Positions 1 through 8,119 of a DNA stretch of 24,754 nucleotides are shown here, piece by piece. The stretch lies in contig SOJB01000069.1 in the NCBI GenBank assembly GCA_004376695.1, positions 1 through 24,754 on the forward strand, written 5' to 3'. The position numbers and the translations under genes were made by a program. Under the pieces are notes generated by a model. That model saw nothing but the letters and a program-made list of their open reading frames with translations. It was not told the DNA's origin and did no database searches. Each line of letters starts with the position of its first letter. Positions within the stretch are counted from its first letter, which is position 1. The stretch is from Dehalococcoidia bacterium (GTDB lineage Bacteria; Chloroflexota; Dehalococcoidia; GIF9; AB-539-J10).

Positions 1-1
1 T

Positions 2-55
2 GAAGTGGATGTGGCAAGCAGCGATGGGGAAATAGTGAAGGTCTTTGTCGAATAG
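2..55 (+). CDS. C-terminal end of an unidentified protein (partial)
   Basis: Reading from base 2 gives 17 codons (EVDVASSDGEIVKVFVE) followed by TAG at 53-55. The alternating hydrophobic and charged residues look like a real beta-strand-rich protein tail, and the other two forward frames give nothing comparable. The rest of the gene lies before the window, so the family cannot be named. The fragment is too short to be sure; it could be chance. Confidence 0.35.
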   Translation, partial: EVDVASSDGEIVKVFVE

Positions 56-217
56 CGGTGCCACCAAACAATCGTTTTGGGTTCCCGTTGCACTGGCCAA
101 GGTAGGGCGGAGTGCCGCGCAGATATCGCCCATGGCATAGCCGCCCGATTTCCGCTCAAGCACAACGTACTCCGCGCGACCCATCTTCCTGCGCATGCAT
201 GCAGAACCCCATCTCCC

Positions 218-246
218 TTGACAGCAATGACACGGTCATATATATT
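218..246 (+). promoter_or_regulatory. Sigma-70-type promoter for arcC
   Basis: A consensus -35 box TTGACA (218-223) is followed after 17 bases by TATATT (241-246), one mismatch from TATAAT. Transcription would begin near 253, giving a leader of about 85 bases before the carbamate kinase start. No other gene start lies between. The rest of 56-337 shows no convincing gene. Confidence 0.6.
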
Positions 247-337
247 ATGAGTTTCGTCAGCTTCAGAACGCCCGATTCTTCGCCATGTCCGGGCGTCAGG
301 AAAGCGGTAACCGAGGAGGATGTTGCAGGTTGGCCTC

Positions 338-1309
338 ATGAGTGAGAATAAGCCGAAGACATTTGTCATTGCTCTTGGAGGCAATTCCATACTCAGGGCT
401 AACGAAAAGGGAACGCCTGAAGAGCAATACAAGAACATAGATCGCACAGCAGAACAGCTATTGGACTTGCTCAGCAGCGGCAACCGTGTCGTTATCACTC
501 ACGGTAACGGTCCACAGGTCGGCAACTTACTCTTGGCTGATGAGGCCACAGCGGACATAATACCCTCTATGCCTCTCGATATCCTCGGAGCACAGGCGCA
601 GGGGTACATGGGCTACATGATCCAGAACACGGTCGCGAATCATCTGAGACAGGCGGGAGCACCGCGCAATATCACCACCGTGGTGACTGAGGTGATAGTG
701 GACGGGGATGACCCCGCCTTCCAGAACCCATCCAAACCCATCGGTCCCTTCTATGACGCCCAGAGGGCCGAACAACGGCGCAAGGAGGAGGGTTGGAACA
801 TCATTGAGGATGCCGGACGCGGCTACCGCCGTGTCGTCGCTTCCCCATTCCCCCTTGACATCCAGCAGGCCAGGATCATCAAGAGCATGCTGAACAGCGG
901 GGAAATAGTCATTGCCGCCGGTGGCGGCGGTATCCCCGTCATCAGAGATGCCAACCGCAATCTGCACGGGGTTGAAGCGGTGATAGATAAGGACTACGCC
1001 TCGGCCCGTCTGGCTGTCCAGATAGACGCTGATGTCCTGTTCATCCTCACAGCTGTGGAGTATGCGTATCGTGACTTCGGCACGCCTCACCAGAAACCGC
1101 TGGAGCAGTTGAGCCTTGCCGAGGCCAAAGCGCTCCTGGCAGAGGGACACTTCGGCAAGGGAAGTATGGAGCCCAAGATTCGGGCAGCCATCATGTTCCT
1201 TGAGGACGCCAACCAGCAGGAATCACGCAAACGCGAGGTGGTCATAACCCTTCCTGAGAGCGCTGCGAAGGCACTTGAGGGAGAAACTGGTACCCGGATT
1301 ATCAAGTAG
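338..1309 (+). CDS. arcC: Carbamate kinase
   Basis: Cytoplasmic kinase of the amino-acid kinase fold that interconverts carbamoyl phosphate plus ADP with carbamate plus ATP. It usually draws ATP from arginine, citrulline, allantoin or agmatine breakdown. Seen here: the N-terminal phosphate-binding ALGGNS, the THGNGPQVG motif, AAGGGGIPV in the middle, and DKDYASA further on. The length of about 323 residues fits the family. The start is uncertain. An ATG at 320 directly abuts a strong AGGAGG (314-319), which is too close for ribosome binding; the ATG at 338 gives the typical start (MSENKPKTFVIALGGN) but lies 18 bases from that site. A TTG at 323 is a third option. The neighbour downstream on the same strand is the 2,3-diphosphoglycerate-synthase-like gene, 146 bases away. 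No carbamoyltransferase or arginine deiminase is in the window, so the source of carbamoyl phosphate is unknown. Confidence 0.95.
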   Translation: MSENKPKTFVIALGGNSILRANEKGTPEEQYKNIDRTAEQLLDLLSSGNRVVITHGNGPQVGNLLLADEATADIIPSMPLDILGAQAQGYMGYMIQNTVANHLRQAGAPRNITTVVTEVIVDGDDPAFQNPSKPIGPFYDAQRAEQRRKEEGWNIIEDAGRGYRRVVASPFPLDIQQARIIKSMLNSGEIVIAAGGGGIPVIRDANRNLHGVEAVIDKDYASARLAVQIDADVLFILTAVEYAYRDFGTPHQKPLEQLSLAEAKALLAEGHFGKGSMEPKIRAAIMFLEDANQQESRKREVVITLPESAAKALEGETGTRIIK

Positions 1310-1455
1310 GATCCTGAGCTTCGTGTGACCGCGGGCTCAATCGGCGAAGGATGGGCCGTTTAGAACCACGGAGCAGAGGGTTTTTGAAGCTGAGCAATCT
1401 AACCTCGAAGCCCGAAGATGTGGCTTATCGGATATCCTTAGGGAGGTGATTTCTG

Positions 1456-2802
1456 TTGAAAACGAGAATACTCATTATCGGAGCTGCCGGGAGAGATTTC
1501 CACAATTTCAACACCTATTTCAAAGACAAGGAGGCATTCCAGGTAGCCGGGTTCACCGCCTCAAGACAGGTGCCGCGCGTCTCGGGAAGGAAGTATCCGG
1601 CAGCACTGGCGGGAAGGCTTTATCCGGAGGGGATCCCGGTCTACGCCGAGGAGGATTTGCCACGGCTGATAGAGGAGTTGAACATCAATGTCTGCGTCTT
1701 CGCTTATAGCGATGTTTCATACCAGCATGTGATGAGCGTGGGAGCAGTTGTAGAAGCCGCCGGCGCCAGCTACATGATGCTCGGCCCTGATGATACTATG
1801 CTGAAAAGCAACAAACCGGTTATCGCAGTATGCGCGGTGAGAACAGGTGCGGGAAAGAGTCAGACTTCCAGAAGGATCATAGATATCCTCACCAAGAAGG
1901 GGGTGAAAGCCGTCTCCGTTCGTCACCCCATGCCCTATGGCGACCTAGTTGCCCAGAGGGTGCAGCGCTACGCCGAGCTGGCCGACCTGGAGAAGCACAG
2001 GTGCAGCCTTGAAGAGATGGAGGAATACGAGCCGTACATCGTGCAGGGAAATGTCATCTATGCCGGAGCGGACTACCAGGCTATTCTAGCTGCAGCCGAG
2101 CAAGATCCCAAGGGCTGCGATGTCATCCACTGGGACGGAGGGAATAACGACTTCCCGTTCTTCAAGCCCGACCTGTTCATCACGGTAATCGATCCCCACC
2201 GTGCCGGGCATGAGGTCTCCTACTATCCCGGCGAGATATGCCTGCGGATGGCAGATGTGGTGGTGATCAACAAGATCGACAGCGCCAGTGCAGATGATGT
2301 TCAAACGGTGCGGGAAAACATAGAACGGGTGAACCCGCTCGCAACCGTGGTTAACGCCTCCTCTCCCGTCAGCGTTGATGACCCCGACATCATAAAGGGT
2401 AAAAGAGTCCTTTGCATCGAGGACGGCCCTACTCTGACCCATGGCGAGATGGGATTCGGCGCCGGCACGATCGCCGCCACACGCTATGGCGCAGCGGAGC
2501 TGGTGGACCCCAGACCCTACACGGTAGGAGCGATAGCCGAGTCGTTCAAACTCTATCCCCAGATCGGGGCTCTCCTCCCTGCAATGGGCTATAGCAAGGA
2601 GCAGCTCAAGGACCTGGAGATCACTGTCAACAGGACCGACTGTGAAGCAGTAGTGGTCGCTACTCCCATCGACCTGAGAAGGGTGATCAAGATTAACAAG
2701 CCGAGTACCAGGGTTCACTACGAACTCCAGGAAATCGGAGAACCGACGCTGGAAGGGATACTGACCGCCTTCGGAAGGGCGCATGATCTAGCCATGGAAT
2801 GA
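1456..2802 (+). CDS. Cyclic 2,3-diphosphoglycerate synthase-like P-loop GTPase (COG2403)
   Basis: A 448-residue protein resembling archaeal cyclic 2,3-diphosphoglycerate synthetase and its many bacterial relatives annotated as predicted GTPase. An N-terminal Rossmann-like part (about 1-115, starting ILIIGAAGRDFHNFN) precedes a P-loop NTPase domain. The Walker A is TGAGKSQTS near 130-138 and a guanine-specificity-like NKID is at 272-275. The start is TTG at 1456, chosen because a near-perfect ribosome site GGGAGGTGAT lies at 1441-1450 with ideal spacing and the family begins at this point. It lies behind arcC on the same strand and may be co-transcribed. Known archaeal members cyclise 2,3-DPG; the bacterial role is not established, and the link to carbamate kinase suggests a different phosphoryl-transfer job (inference). 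Confidence 0.85.
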   Translation: MKTRILIIGAAGRDFHNFNTYFKDKEAFQVAGFTASRQVPRVSGRKYPAALAGRLYPEGIPVYAEEDLPRLIEELNINVCVFAYSDVSYQHVMSVGAVVEAAGASYMMLGPDDTMLKSNKPVIAVCAVRTGAGKSQTSRRIIDILTKKGVKAVSVRHPMPYGDLVAQRVQRYAELADLEKHRCSLEEMEEYEPYIVQGNVIYAGADYQAILAAAEQDPKGCDVIHWDGGNNDFPFFKPDLFITVIDPHRAGHEVSYYPGEICLRMADVVVINKIDSASADDVQTVRENIERVNPLATVVNASSPVSVDDPDIIKGKRVLCIEDGPTLTHGEMGFGAGTIAATRYGAAELVDPRPYTVGAIAESFKLYPQIGALLPAMGYSKEQLKDLEITVNRTDCEAVVVATPIDLRRVIKINKPSTRVHYELQEIGEPTLEGILTAFGRAHDLAME

Positions 2803-2910
2803 CGCCTTGCCCTTGATAAAGTGATAACGCCCGATACAGGAGCGCAGCACACACCGCTGCCACATCTCACCGGCAACGTATCACGGAGATGCTCAGGCCG
2901 GTCGGCGCCG

Positions 2911-3987
2911 TTACCATGCAGTCATGCCACTCACAATCTTCTGATCTAGCTCCTGGATCACCGCAGTCAACAGCTCAACCGCAGCATCGAAGTCGCCTCG
3001 ATGCATGATCCCGCCGTGGCTATGCACGTAACGCACCGGTAAGCTGAGCACTACTGTGGGAACACCGCTGTCATGCAGATGAATGGCAGCACCATCTGTC
3101 CCTCCGCGAATTCTATCAGCGCGAATCTGAAACGGGATGCCGTGCTTCGTGGCTGTATCTGTGAGCAAGTTACGCAACCCGCGGTTGGGAATCATGTCCC
3201 GGCGGTAGAACGTCACTACCGGGCCTCCCCCAAGCCGTAATACCTGACCTTCTTCCGCGGTCCCGGGCATATCATTGACACCGGTTCCCTCCAGCACAAT
3301 CGCCACGTCGGGGCAAACTACCTTCACACTTGTCGTTGCCCCTCTTAGACCAACCTCCTCCTGAACCGTAGCCACGGCAAAAAGCGTATTCGGGTGAGGG
3401 ATATTGAGCATTCTCTTCATTACGGTCAGCACCACGGCGCAGCCTGCCCGGTCATCGAAGGCCTTCGACAAATACGTCTTGCCACTGGCAAGGATAGTGA
3501 ATACGCTCACGGGCACAATAGGGTCTGCCACACGTACTCCGGCTTGTTCAACCTCGTCGCTTGAAGTAGCACCGATGTCGATATACATGTTCTTCTTGTC
3601 AACCATTTTTGCCCGTTCTTCATCCGACAAAAGGTGGGGGGGCTTGGCTCCGATCGTGCCGATAACGTCCCCTCTCGTCGTTTTGATTGCCACTCTCTGC
3701 GCGAGCAGAACGTGGTCCCACCATCCTCCCAATGCAGCGAACCTGATGAAGCCGTCCTTTGTGATGTGGCTCACCATGAAGCCAATCTCATCCATATGAG
3801 CGGCTAGCATCACCTTCGGTTCCGACGCTTCACCGCACTTCCTGCAGATCACGCTGCCCAGTCTGTCATGGCTAACCTCACCCAATTGCCTGAAGCGGTT
3901 TTGAATCAGCCGCCGCACCTCGGTTTCATACCCGGGTATACCGCTGGCTTCAGTGAGTTCCTTCAGTAGTGTTTCTACCTCGTCCAT
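2911..3987 (-). CDS. M42 family metallo-aminopeptidase (FrvX/YpdE-like)
   Basis: Two-metal cytoplasmic aminopeptidase that trims peptides from the N-terminus; M42 enzymes form large tetrahedral dodecamers. With the ATG at 3987 (MDEVETLLKELTEASG) it has 358 residues, usual for M42. Metal and catalytic residues are visible: His64 and Asp66 in AAHMDEIGF, the bridging Asp in KAFDDRAG (about 178-179), the Glu pair in QEEVGLRGA (about 210-211), Glu233 in VLEGTG, and His in VHSHGG (about 322-324). A TTG at 4005 with an AGGA six bases upstream is an alternative start adding six residues. The P5C dehydrogenase gene lies about 160-175 bases upstream on the same strand, so the two may be expressed together. 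Substrate preference cannot be read from the sequence. Confidence 0.92.
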   Translation of the reverse strand: MDEVETLLKELTEASGIPGYETEVRRLIQNRFRQLGEVSHDRLGSVICRKCGEASEPKVMLAAHMDEIGFMVSHITKDGFIRFAALGGWWDHVLLAQRVAIKTTRGDVIGTIGAKPPHLLSDEERAKMVDKKNMYIDIGATSSDEVEQAGVRVADPIVPVSVFTILASGKTYLSKAFDDRAGCAVVLTVMKRMLNIPHPNTLFAVATVQEEVGLRGATTSVKVVCPDVAIVLEGTGVNDMPGTAEEGQVLRLGGGPVVTFYRRDMIPNRGLRNLLTDTATKHGIPFQIRADRIRGGTDGAAIHLHDSGVPTVVLSLPVRYVHSHGGIMHRGDFDAAVELLTAVIQELDQKIVSGMTAW

Positions 3988-4161
3988 GGTTTTCGCTCGC
4001 CACAAATGGTATCCTGTACGGATTCAGTCGTCTCCTGACACAACCGCCTGTAGCAGCACGCCGCAATCCTCATCATCCTCTGTCAAGAGACCCTCATGTC
4101 TCCGGTCTTCCACGGGCGACCTTCAGAGGTTCCTGGCTGCCAGCCAGCAGCCCCTGTTCTC

Positions 4162-5823
4162 CTACTGCAAGTCAAGAAATGCCGGCCAGGGAACTTGAGG
4201 TCGATTGTGCATCAAACTAATCGATCGCGAGTTGACCCATCTGTAGAGATTCAGCTTTGAGCCGGCTTTGTCGTCGGTACCGGATTTTCTGGCGCCACCG
4301 AATGGCTGCTGGCCGACGACGGCTCCCGTGGTTTTCCAATCATAGATATTGCCCGCGGCATAGCGCAGTTTCTCAAGGCCTTCACACAGAGTAAAGAGAC
4401 TTGCAGTGTTTATCGCTCCTGTCAACCCGTAAGGACTGGTCTCATCGCATTTGGCAAGAACTCCGCGGAAGTCCTTTGCACTCATCGGACAGATCGTCAC
4501 CACCGGTCCGAAGATCTCTTCCTTCATAGTCCTGTAGTCCGGATCGCGGGTGACTATCAATGTTGGCCGGATGAACCAGCCGGGCTTATCGGTATAAGAA
4601 CCGCCGATTACCTCTACATTCTTATCGGCTTTCGCTGCTTCAATGTATCCAACGATCTTCTTGTACTCCGCCTCGCTGATAATCGCCGCCATGTAATTCC
4701 TGAAATCAGCAGCATCTCCAGCCTTGATTGAGTTGATGAAGCCAGCCAGCTCCTTAGAGACAGCCGGCCACATGTGTTCCGTAACATAGATTCTCGAGGT
4801 AGCCGAACACTTCCTGCCCTGACAACCGAAACCGCCAACGACAATCGCTGCCGCTACCGTCCTGGCGTCATCATCGTCATGAACGATTATGAAGTCTTTC
4901 CCGCCGGTCTCTCCGACGCAGGAACGATGCGGATAGCCGTAGCGATATACTCCCTTTTCCGTGTTCTTCCCGATCCTGCCTACTATCCAGTCAAAAGTAC
5001 TGGTGCCGCCTGTGAAATGAACGCCGGCCAGGCTGGAACTGCCCAGGAGTGTTTCCCCGATTGCCTGGCTTGCTTCCCTGCCGCCATGAACCACCGAGAG
5101 AACTTCCGGGGGCAGGCCTGCCTCATAAAGGACGTCCAGAACAGCATGAAAGGAAAACACGGCATCGGAAGCCGGCTTACAGACAACCACATTGCCCATC
5201 ATGGCAGGAGCCGTGCCGAGATTGCCGGCAATAGCGACGAAGTTGTTGGGCGACAGAGCCGCTACAAATCCTTCCAGCGGCCGCCAGTCGGTGAAATTCA
5301 GACTGGAGGGCTGGCTATCAGGCTGTTCTTTGTAGATCTGGTAAGCGTAGTAGGCGTTGTAATTCCAGAAATCGACCAGTTCGCAGACATCGATCATTGC
5401 CTCATACGGGTTCTTGGAAAGATCCTCCATGGTTACCGCAACCAGCTTGTAGAAGTACTTCGTCTGCAGAAGATAAGCCGCTTTGCGGAAGATATTGAGC
5501 CGCATGTACCAGGGAATCCGGTGCCATTTTTCTCGCGCATCCAATGCGGCCTGTATCGCTGCTTCAGTATGACTTGCCTGAGCCCTGGCGTATCTACCAA
5601 GCAGCCTCTTATTGTCATGGGGCACGATACAATCACCCAGGTCTCTGGTCACGATCTCTTTGCCGCCGATCATCAGCGGCAGCTTCACTCTTCCCGAATC
5701 CTGCGCCCGCAGTTCTTTGATCGCCTCTTCGAGCAGTTTTCGCTCGGGCGTGCCCCTGGCAAAACCCGGCATGGGCGCATTCTGCGGCTTTGGTATTTCC
5801 GGAATCCCTTCGATATTCAGCAT
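4162..5823 (-). CDS. pruA: 1-pyrroline-5-carboxylate dehydrogenase (L-glutamate gamma-semialdehyde dehydrogenase)
   Basis: NAD-dependent aldehyde dehydrogenase converting L-glutamate gamma-semialdehyde (from proline or ornithine) to glutamate. At 553 residues with a long N-terminal extension it matches the ALDH4A1-like class rather than the roughly 515-residue RocA type. The catalytic Cys339 lies in GRKCSATSR, the general base Glu305 in GETGGKDF, and the cofactor and substrate region includes LSPNNFVAIAGNL and the late VGQQPFGGARKSGTDDK block. The extreme C-terminus PWPAFLDLQ parallels the oligomerisation tail of mammalian ALDH4A1. The ATG at 5821-5823 has a strong purine-rich ribosome site (AGGAGGAGA) about seven bases upstream. 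No proline dehydrogenase is in the window, so the source of P5C is unknown. Confidence 0.95.
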   Translation of the reverse strand: MLNIEGIPEIPKPQNAPMPGFARGTPERKLLEEAIKELRAQDSGRVKLPLMIGGKEIVTRDLGDCIVPHDNKRLLGRYARAQASHTEAAIQAALDAREKWHRIPWYMRLNIFRKAAYLLQTKYFYKLVAVTMEDLSKNPYEAMIDVCELVDFWNYNAYYAYQIYKEQPDSQPSSLNFTDWRPLEGFVAALSPNNFVAIAGNLGTAPAMMGNVVVCKPASDAVFSFHAVLDVLYEAGLPPEVLSVVHGGREASQAIGETLLGSSSLAGVHFTGGTSTFDWIVGRIGKNTEKGVYRYGYPHRSCVGETGGKDFIIVHDDDDARTVAAAIVVGGFGCQGRKCSATSRIYVTEHMWPAVSKELAGFINSIKAGDAADFRNYMAAIISEAEYKKIVGYIEAAKADKNVEVIGGSYTDKPGWFIRPTLIVTRDPDYRTMKEEIFGPVVTICPMSAKDFRGVLAKCDETSPYGLTGAINTASLFTLCEGLEKLRYAAGNIYDWKTTGAVVGQQPFGGARKSGTDDKAGSKLNLYRWVNSRSISLMHNRPQVPWPAFLDLQ

Positions 5824-6407
5824 TCTTCTCTCCTCCTATTTGTTTGTTATCGGCCCAGAGTTATCTTATCTCTTTCTGTAGGGATGTCGAGTGTATCGAG
5901 AATAATCTGCCACTCCAGCCGAGGACTCCTTTTCGGCCAGCCAGGCACATCCACGGCTCTCTTGATTCCACTATGGTGCGATTGTGATTCTATCATAAGT
6001 CTCGTCCATGTCGCATTAATCCGTGCCAACATATCCCGGTGTCATCCCCACAGCAAATCCGACTGTTCTGACTAGAGCCTTGATTTCCTTATCCAGACTA
6101 ATTCAATCATCAGTTCCAAGCCACTTTCCGAACTCAGAAGCACGGAATAACGTGTCTCGCTTACCACACATCATTCCGTCCGTCAGGACAGGAAAAGTGG
6201 CTGCTCATCTCACTCACAATCCTTGCTTCATACCTTACACCAACCGGAGGCTGCCTTCCGTCCCACGCTGATTCGCTTAGTATCGTGACAGCGGATACTG
6301 ACAAGTCTTACCGCCCTCCGATTTGGCGTCAGTGACAAACGGACCAGTGATGGGCATGGACAATTCCCATGACCGGTTCCATCGTTTCAGCCTCACGCAA
6401 TCTGCCC
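5824..6407. other. Long intergenic stretch, no gene recognised
   Basis: About 580 bases separate the P5C dehydrogenase start from the end of the NADH dehydrogenase gene; both are on the minus strand. Short open frames exist on both strands (for example 6023-6271), but they lack a ribosome site and recognisable protein character. No strong terminator, RNA gene or repeat was seen. It may hold decayed sequence. Confidence 0.6.
5863..5890 (-). promoter_or_regulatory. Possible promoter of the P5C dehydrogenase gene
   Basis: On the minus strand TCGACA (5890-5885) is followed after 16 bases by TAAGAT (5868-5863). The -35 has five of six consensus bases and the -10 only four. It would give a leader of about 30 bases. 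This is the best candidate in the upstream region, but it is weak. Confidence 0.3.
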
Positions 6408-7700
6408 TTACTCATGCAGGTGAGTTGTCTTGCGATGGTAAAAGTAGGCAGGGATCCAATCACGAATGGCACCTAGCTTTCTCCTAAATTCCGTCGGTAG
6501 CCCAAGATACGAGATGAATATCCATAGATAAAAGACTCGCCGCAGCAGTGCGGCAGCGGACCCATCGAAAACACGATCCCCTAACTGAGCCACCGCCAGA
6601 TTCCTGCCCATATATACTAGCTGCCCTTTAAATCCGTAGCGAAATGTTCGTTGATCCTTACCCTGTATGGTACAGATGATGTTCCTAGCGCAGGTCAGGC
6701 CCTGTCGCTCAGCTACTTGATGAGTTGGGGGATAGGGTCTCGAGCCACGTTCTTGTAGTAAATAAGCACAATCTCCAATGACATAGACTCCAGGGGCCCC
6801 TGGAATTTCCAAGTATTGATTCACCAGGACTCGCCCATCTCTGGCTTTCTCGAAAGGCAGCGATGCCATAACAGCCACCGGCTTCACCCCCGCTACCCAA
6901 ATAACAGTGTGAGTCGATATAGTCTGCCCATCAGCAGTCTGGATACCACCTGACCAGACCTTGGTAATGCGAGTTCCCAATAGAACCTCAATTCCTCGAG
7001 AGCGCAGCCGGCTGATAGCCAGTTCTGACATTTTAGCCTTCAGGCCAGATAAGAGAGCATCTTGTGCCTCAACCAAGAGCACTCGAACCTGAGGCGTCAG
7101 AGAAGGGTAGTTCCGTATCAATACCTTGCACAGGAAGTCCTGAATAGCCGCCACCAGTTCTATACCGGTGGGCCCACCTCCCACCACCACAAAGGTGAGT
7201 AGTTCACGCTGGCGTTGTTCATCTCCTTCCCGCAATGCCGCCTCGTAGTTGTCCAAGATGTAATTGTGGATGCTGACAGCATCTCCCAGAGATTTCAAGC
7301 TTAGCGAATTTTCCTCGACATCGGCCATTCCAAAAAAATTGGTAGTGCTGCCCAAAGCCACCACCAAATAGTCCCACTCCATCTCTCCATCATCGGTACT
7401 GACCACCTTCCTTCCCACATCTATGCTCTGCACCCGACTCTGCCTGAATTTAACCGGTCCTGCGGCACCCTTTCTGTTCAGCAGAGCAGGCAGGGGGAAA
7501 GCGATACGACGGGGCTCAACGCTCCCGCTAACTACATGCCATATAAAGGGCAGGGGGTGATGATAATTCCGCTGGTCCACCAGTGTTACCTCCAGCCCCG
7601 GTGCACCAGCGGAGGCCTTCTTCAACTCCAGTGCAGCGCCAATCCCCGCCGCGCCTGCGCCCAGGATAAGCACTCTCTTTTTGTCTCCACTCTCAGCCAT
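6408..7700 (-). CDS. ndh: Type II NADH dehydrogenase (NADH:quinone oxidoreductase, non-proton-pumping)
   Basis: Flavoprotein passing electrons from NADH to quinone at the inner face of the membrane without pumping protons. It has 430 residues. An N-terminal FAD-binding Rossmann motif GAGAAGIGAA is at about 14-23, a second nucleotide-binding motif VVGGGPTGIELVA at about 172-184, and the FAD-contacting YVIGDCAYL at about 306-314. The PTHQVAERQG motif follows near 325-334. The C-terminal segment RRVFYLWIFISYLGLP looks like the amphipathic helix that docks these enzymes on the membrane. Upstream is a good promoter, but the ribosome site before the ATG is poor: AGGAG lies about 18 bases away, and a stop codon immediately precedes the ATG. 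It stands alone between intergenic regions. Sulfide:quinone reductase was considered, but the C-terminus and overall pattern fit Ndh better. Confidence 0.88.
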   Translation of the reverse strand: MAESGDKKRVLILGAGAAGIGAALELKKASAGAPGLEVTLVDQRNYHHPLPFIWHVVSGSVEPRRIAFPLPALLNRKGAAGPVKFRQSRVQSIDVGRKVVSTDDGEMEWDYLVVALGSTTNFFGMADVEENSLSLKSLGDAVSIHNYILDNYEAALREGDEQRQRELLTFVVVGGGPTGIELVAAIQDFLCKVLIRNYPSLTPQVRVLLVEAQDALLSGLKAKMSELAISRLRSRGIEVLLGTRITKVWSGGIQTADGQTISTHTVIWVAGVKPVAVMASLPFEKARDGRVLVNQYLEIPGAPGVYVIGDCAYLLQERGSRPYPPTHQVAERQGLTCARNIICTIQGKDQRTFRYGFKGQLVYMGRNLAVAQLGDRVFDGSAAALLRRVFYLWIFISYLGLPTEFRRKLGAIRDWIPAYFYHRKTTHLHE

Positions 7701-7732
7701 CTAACACCAGAAGAATTCTGCTCCTCTCACTA

Positions 7733-7761
7733 AGTTTAGCGCCCGTTTATCTCAACGTCAA
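7733..7761 (-). promoter_or_regulatory. Promoter of the ndh gene
   Basis: On the minus strand TTGACG (7761-7756) is followed after 17 bases by TAAACT (7738-7733). Transcription would start near 7726, about 25 bases before the ndh ATG. Confidence 0.5.
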
Positions 7762-7820
7762 TGGTTAGTATTAGCCTTCTCTTCCTTCAATCCCTATGCC
7801 GGGTCAGCTTGCAGGTGGGT

Positions 7821-8075
7821 CTAGGCGCGATTAGACCTTAGTATCTCTTCCAGGACTTCCGGACATCCGTCACCCGCGATTAGTATGTAACTTGATTTGT
7901 GGTACGTCTATTCTGACTACGCCATCGATAGGGCTGGTAGCTATCAAGCACTGCCTATCAGTTTGGGGATTAGATATGATCTGCCCTTCCTGGACGGAAA
8001 TGCTTACCCCAGCCACACCAGCCAGGACGCTGATTCTGACCACGTGAGGAAGACTGCCCACAGGATAGAGCAGAG
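7821..8075 (-). pseudogene. Decayed duplicate of the mfd 3' end
   Basis: This stretch aligns with the last roughly 255 bases of the intact mfd gene (8905 to about 9160), in the same orientation. In the first 57 bases from each stop codon I count 44 identical by hand. At protein level the fragment reads VLAGVAGVSISVQEGQI where Mfd has VLAIKAGVSSVSRQGRQI, and PIDGVVRIDVPQIKL where Mfd has AIDAAVKTGATQIRL. A TGA at 7872-7870 breaks the frame. After a small frameshift it resumes as PEVLEEILRSN, matching the Mfd terminus QDVLEEILRSN, and ends at TAG 7823-7821. No start or helicase domains accompany it. It is separated from real mfd by the amidotransferase gene, which suggests a recombination or import event. 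Confidence 0.85.
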
Positions 8076-8096
8076 GAGAATTCTCATCTGAACTGC

Positions 8097-8102
8097 TAAA
8101 AT
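8097..8102 (+). promoter_or_regulatory. Possible extended -10 promoter of the amidotransferase gene
   Basis: TAAAAT preceded by TGC makes an extended -10 element about 18 bases before the amidotransferase start. There is no matching -35 box at the expected distance, so confidence is low. Confidence 0.3.
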
Positions 8103-8117
8103 GCTCCTGTGGAGCAT
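8101..8117 (+). promoter_or_regulatory. Perfect hairpin covering the amidotransferase ribosome site
   Basis: ATGCTCC-TGT-GGAGCAT is a perfect seven-base inverted repeat with a three-base loop. Its 3' arm contains the GGAG (8111-8114) that serves as ribosome site for the ATG at 8120. In a longer transcript this stem would hide the site; a transcript starting near 8109 would escape it. Confidence 0.4.
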
Positions 8118-8119
8118 GT

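Noticed and set aside
112..345. 77-codon plus-strand open frame before arcC
   Set aside because: It covers the arcC promoter, overlaps the arcC start and has no protein character or ribosome site.
527..1150. Long minus-strand open frame of 207 codons opposite arcC
   Set aside because: It is the antisense shadow of carbamate kinase. It has no ribosome site and no protein-like motif.
4774..6075. 433-codon plus-strand open frame over the P5C dehydrogenase gene
   Set aside because: It mirrors the strongly supported aldehyde dehydrogenase on the other strand, runs into intergenic sequence and has no recognisable domain.
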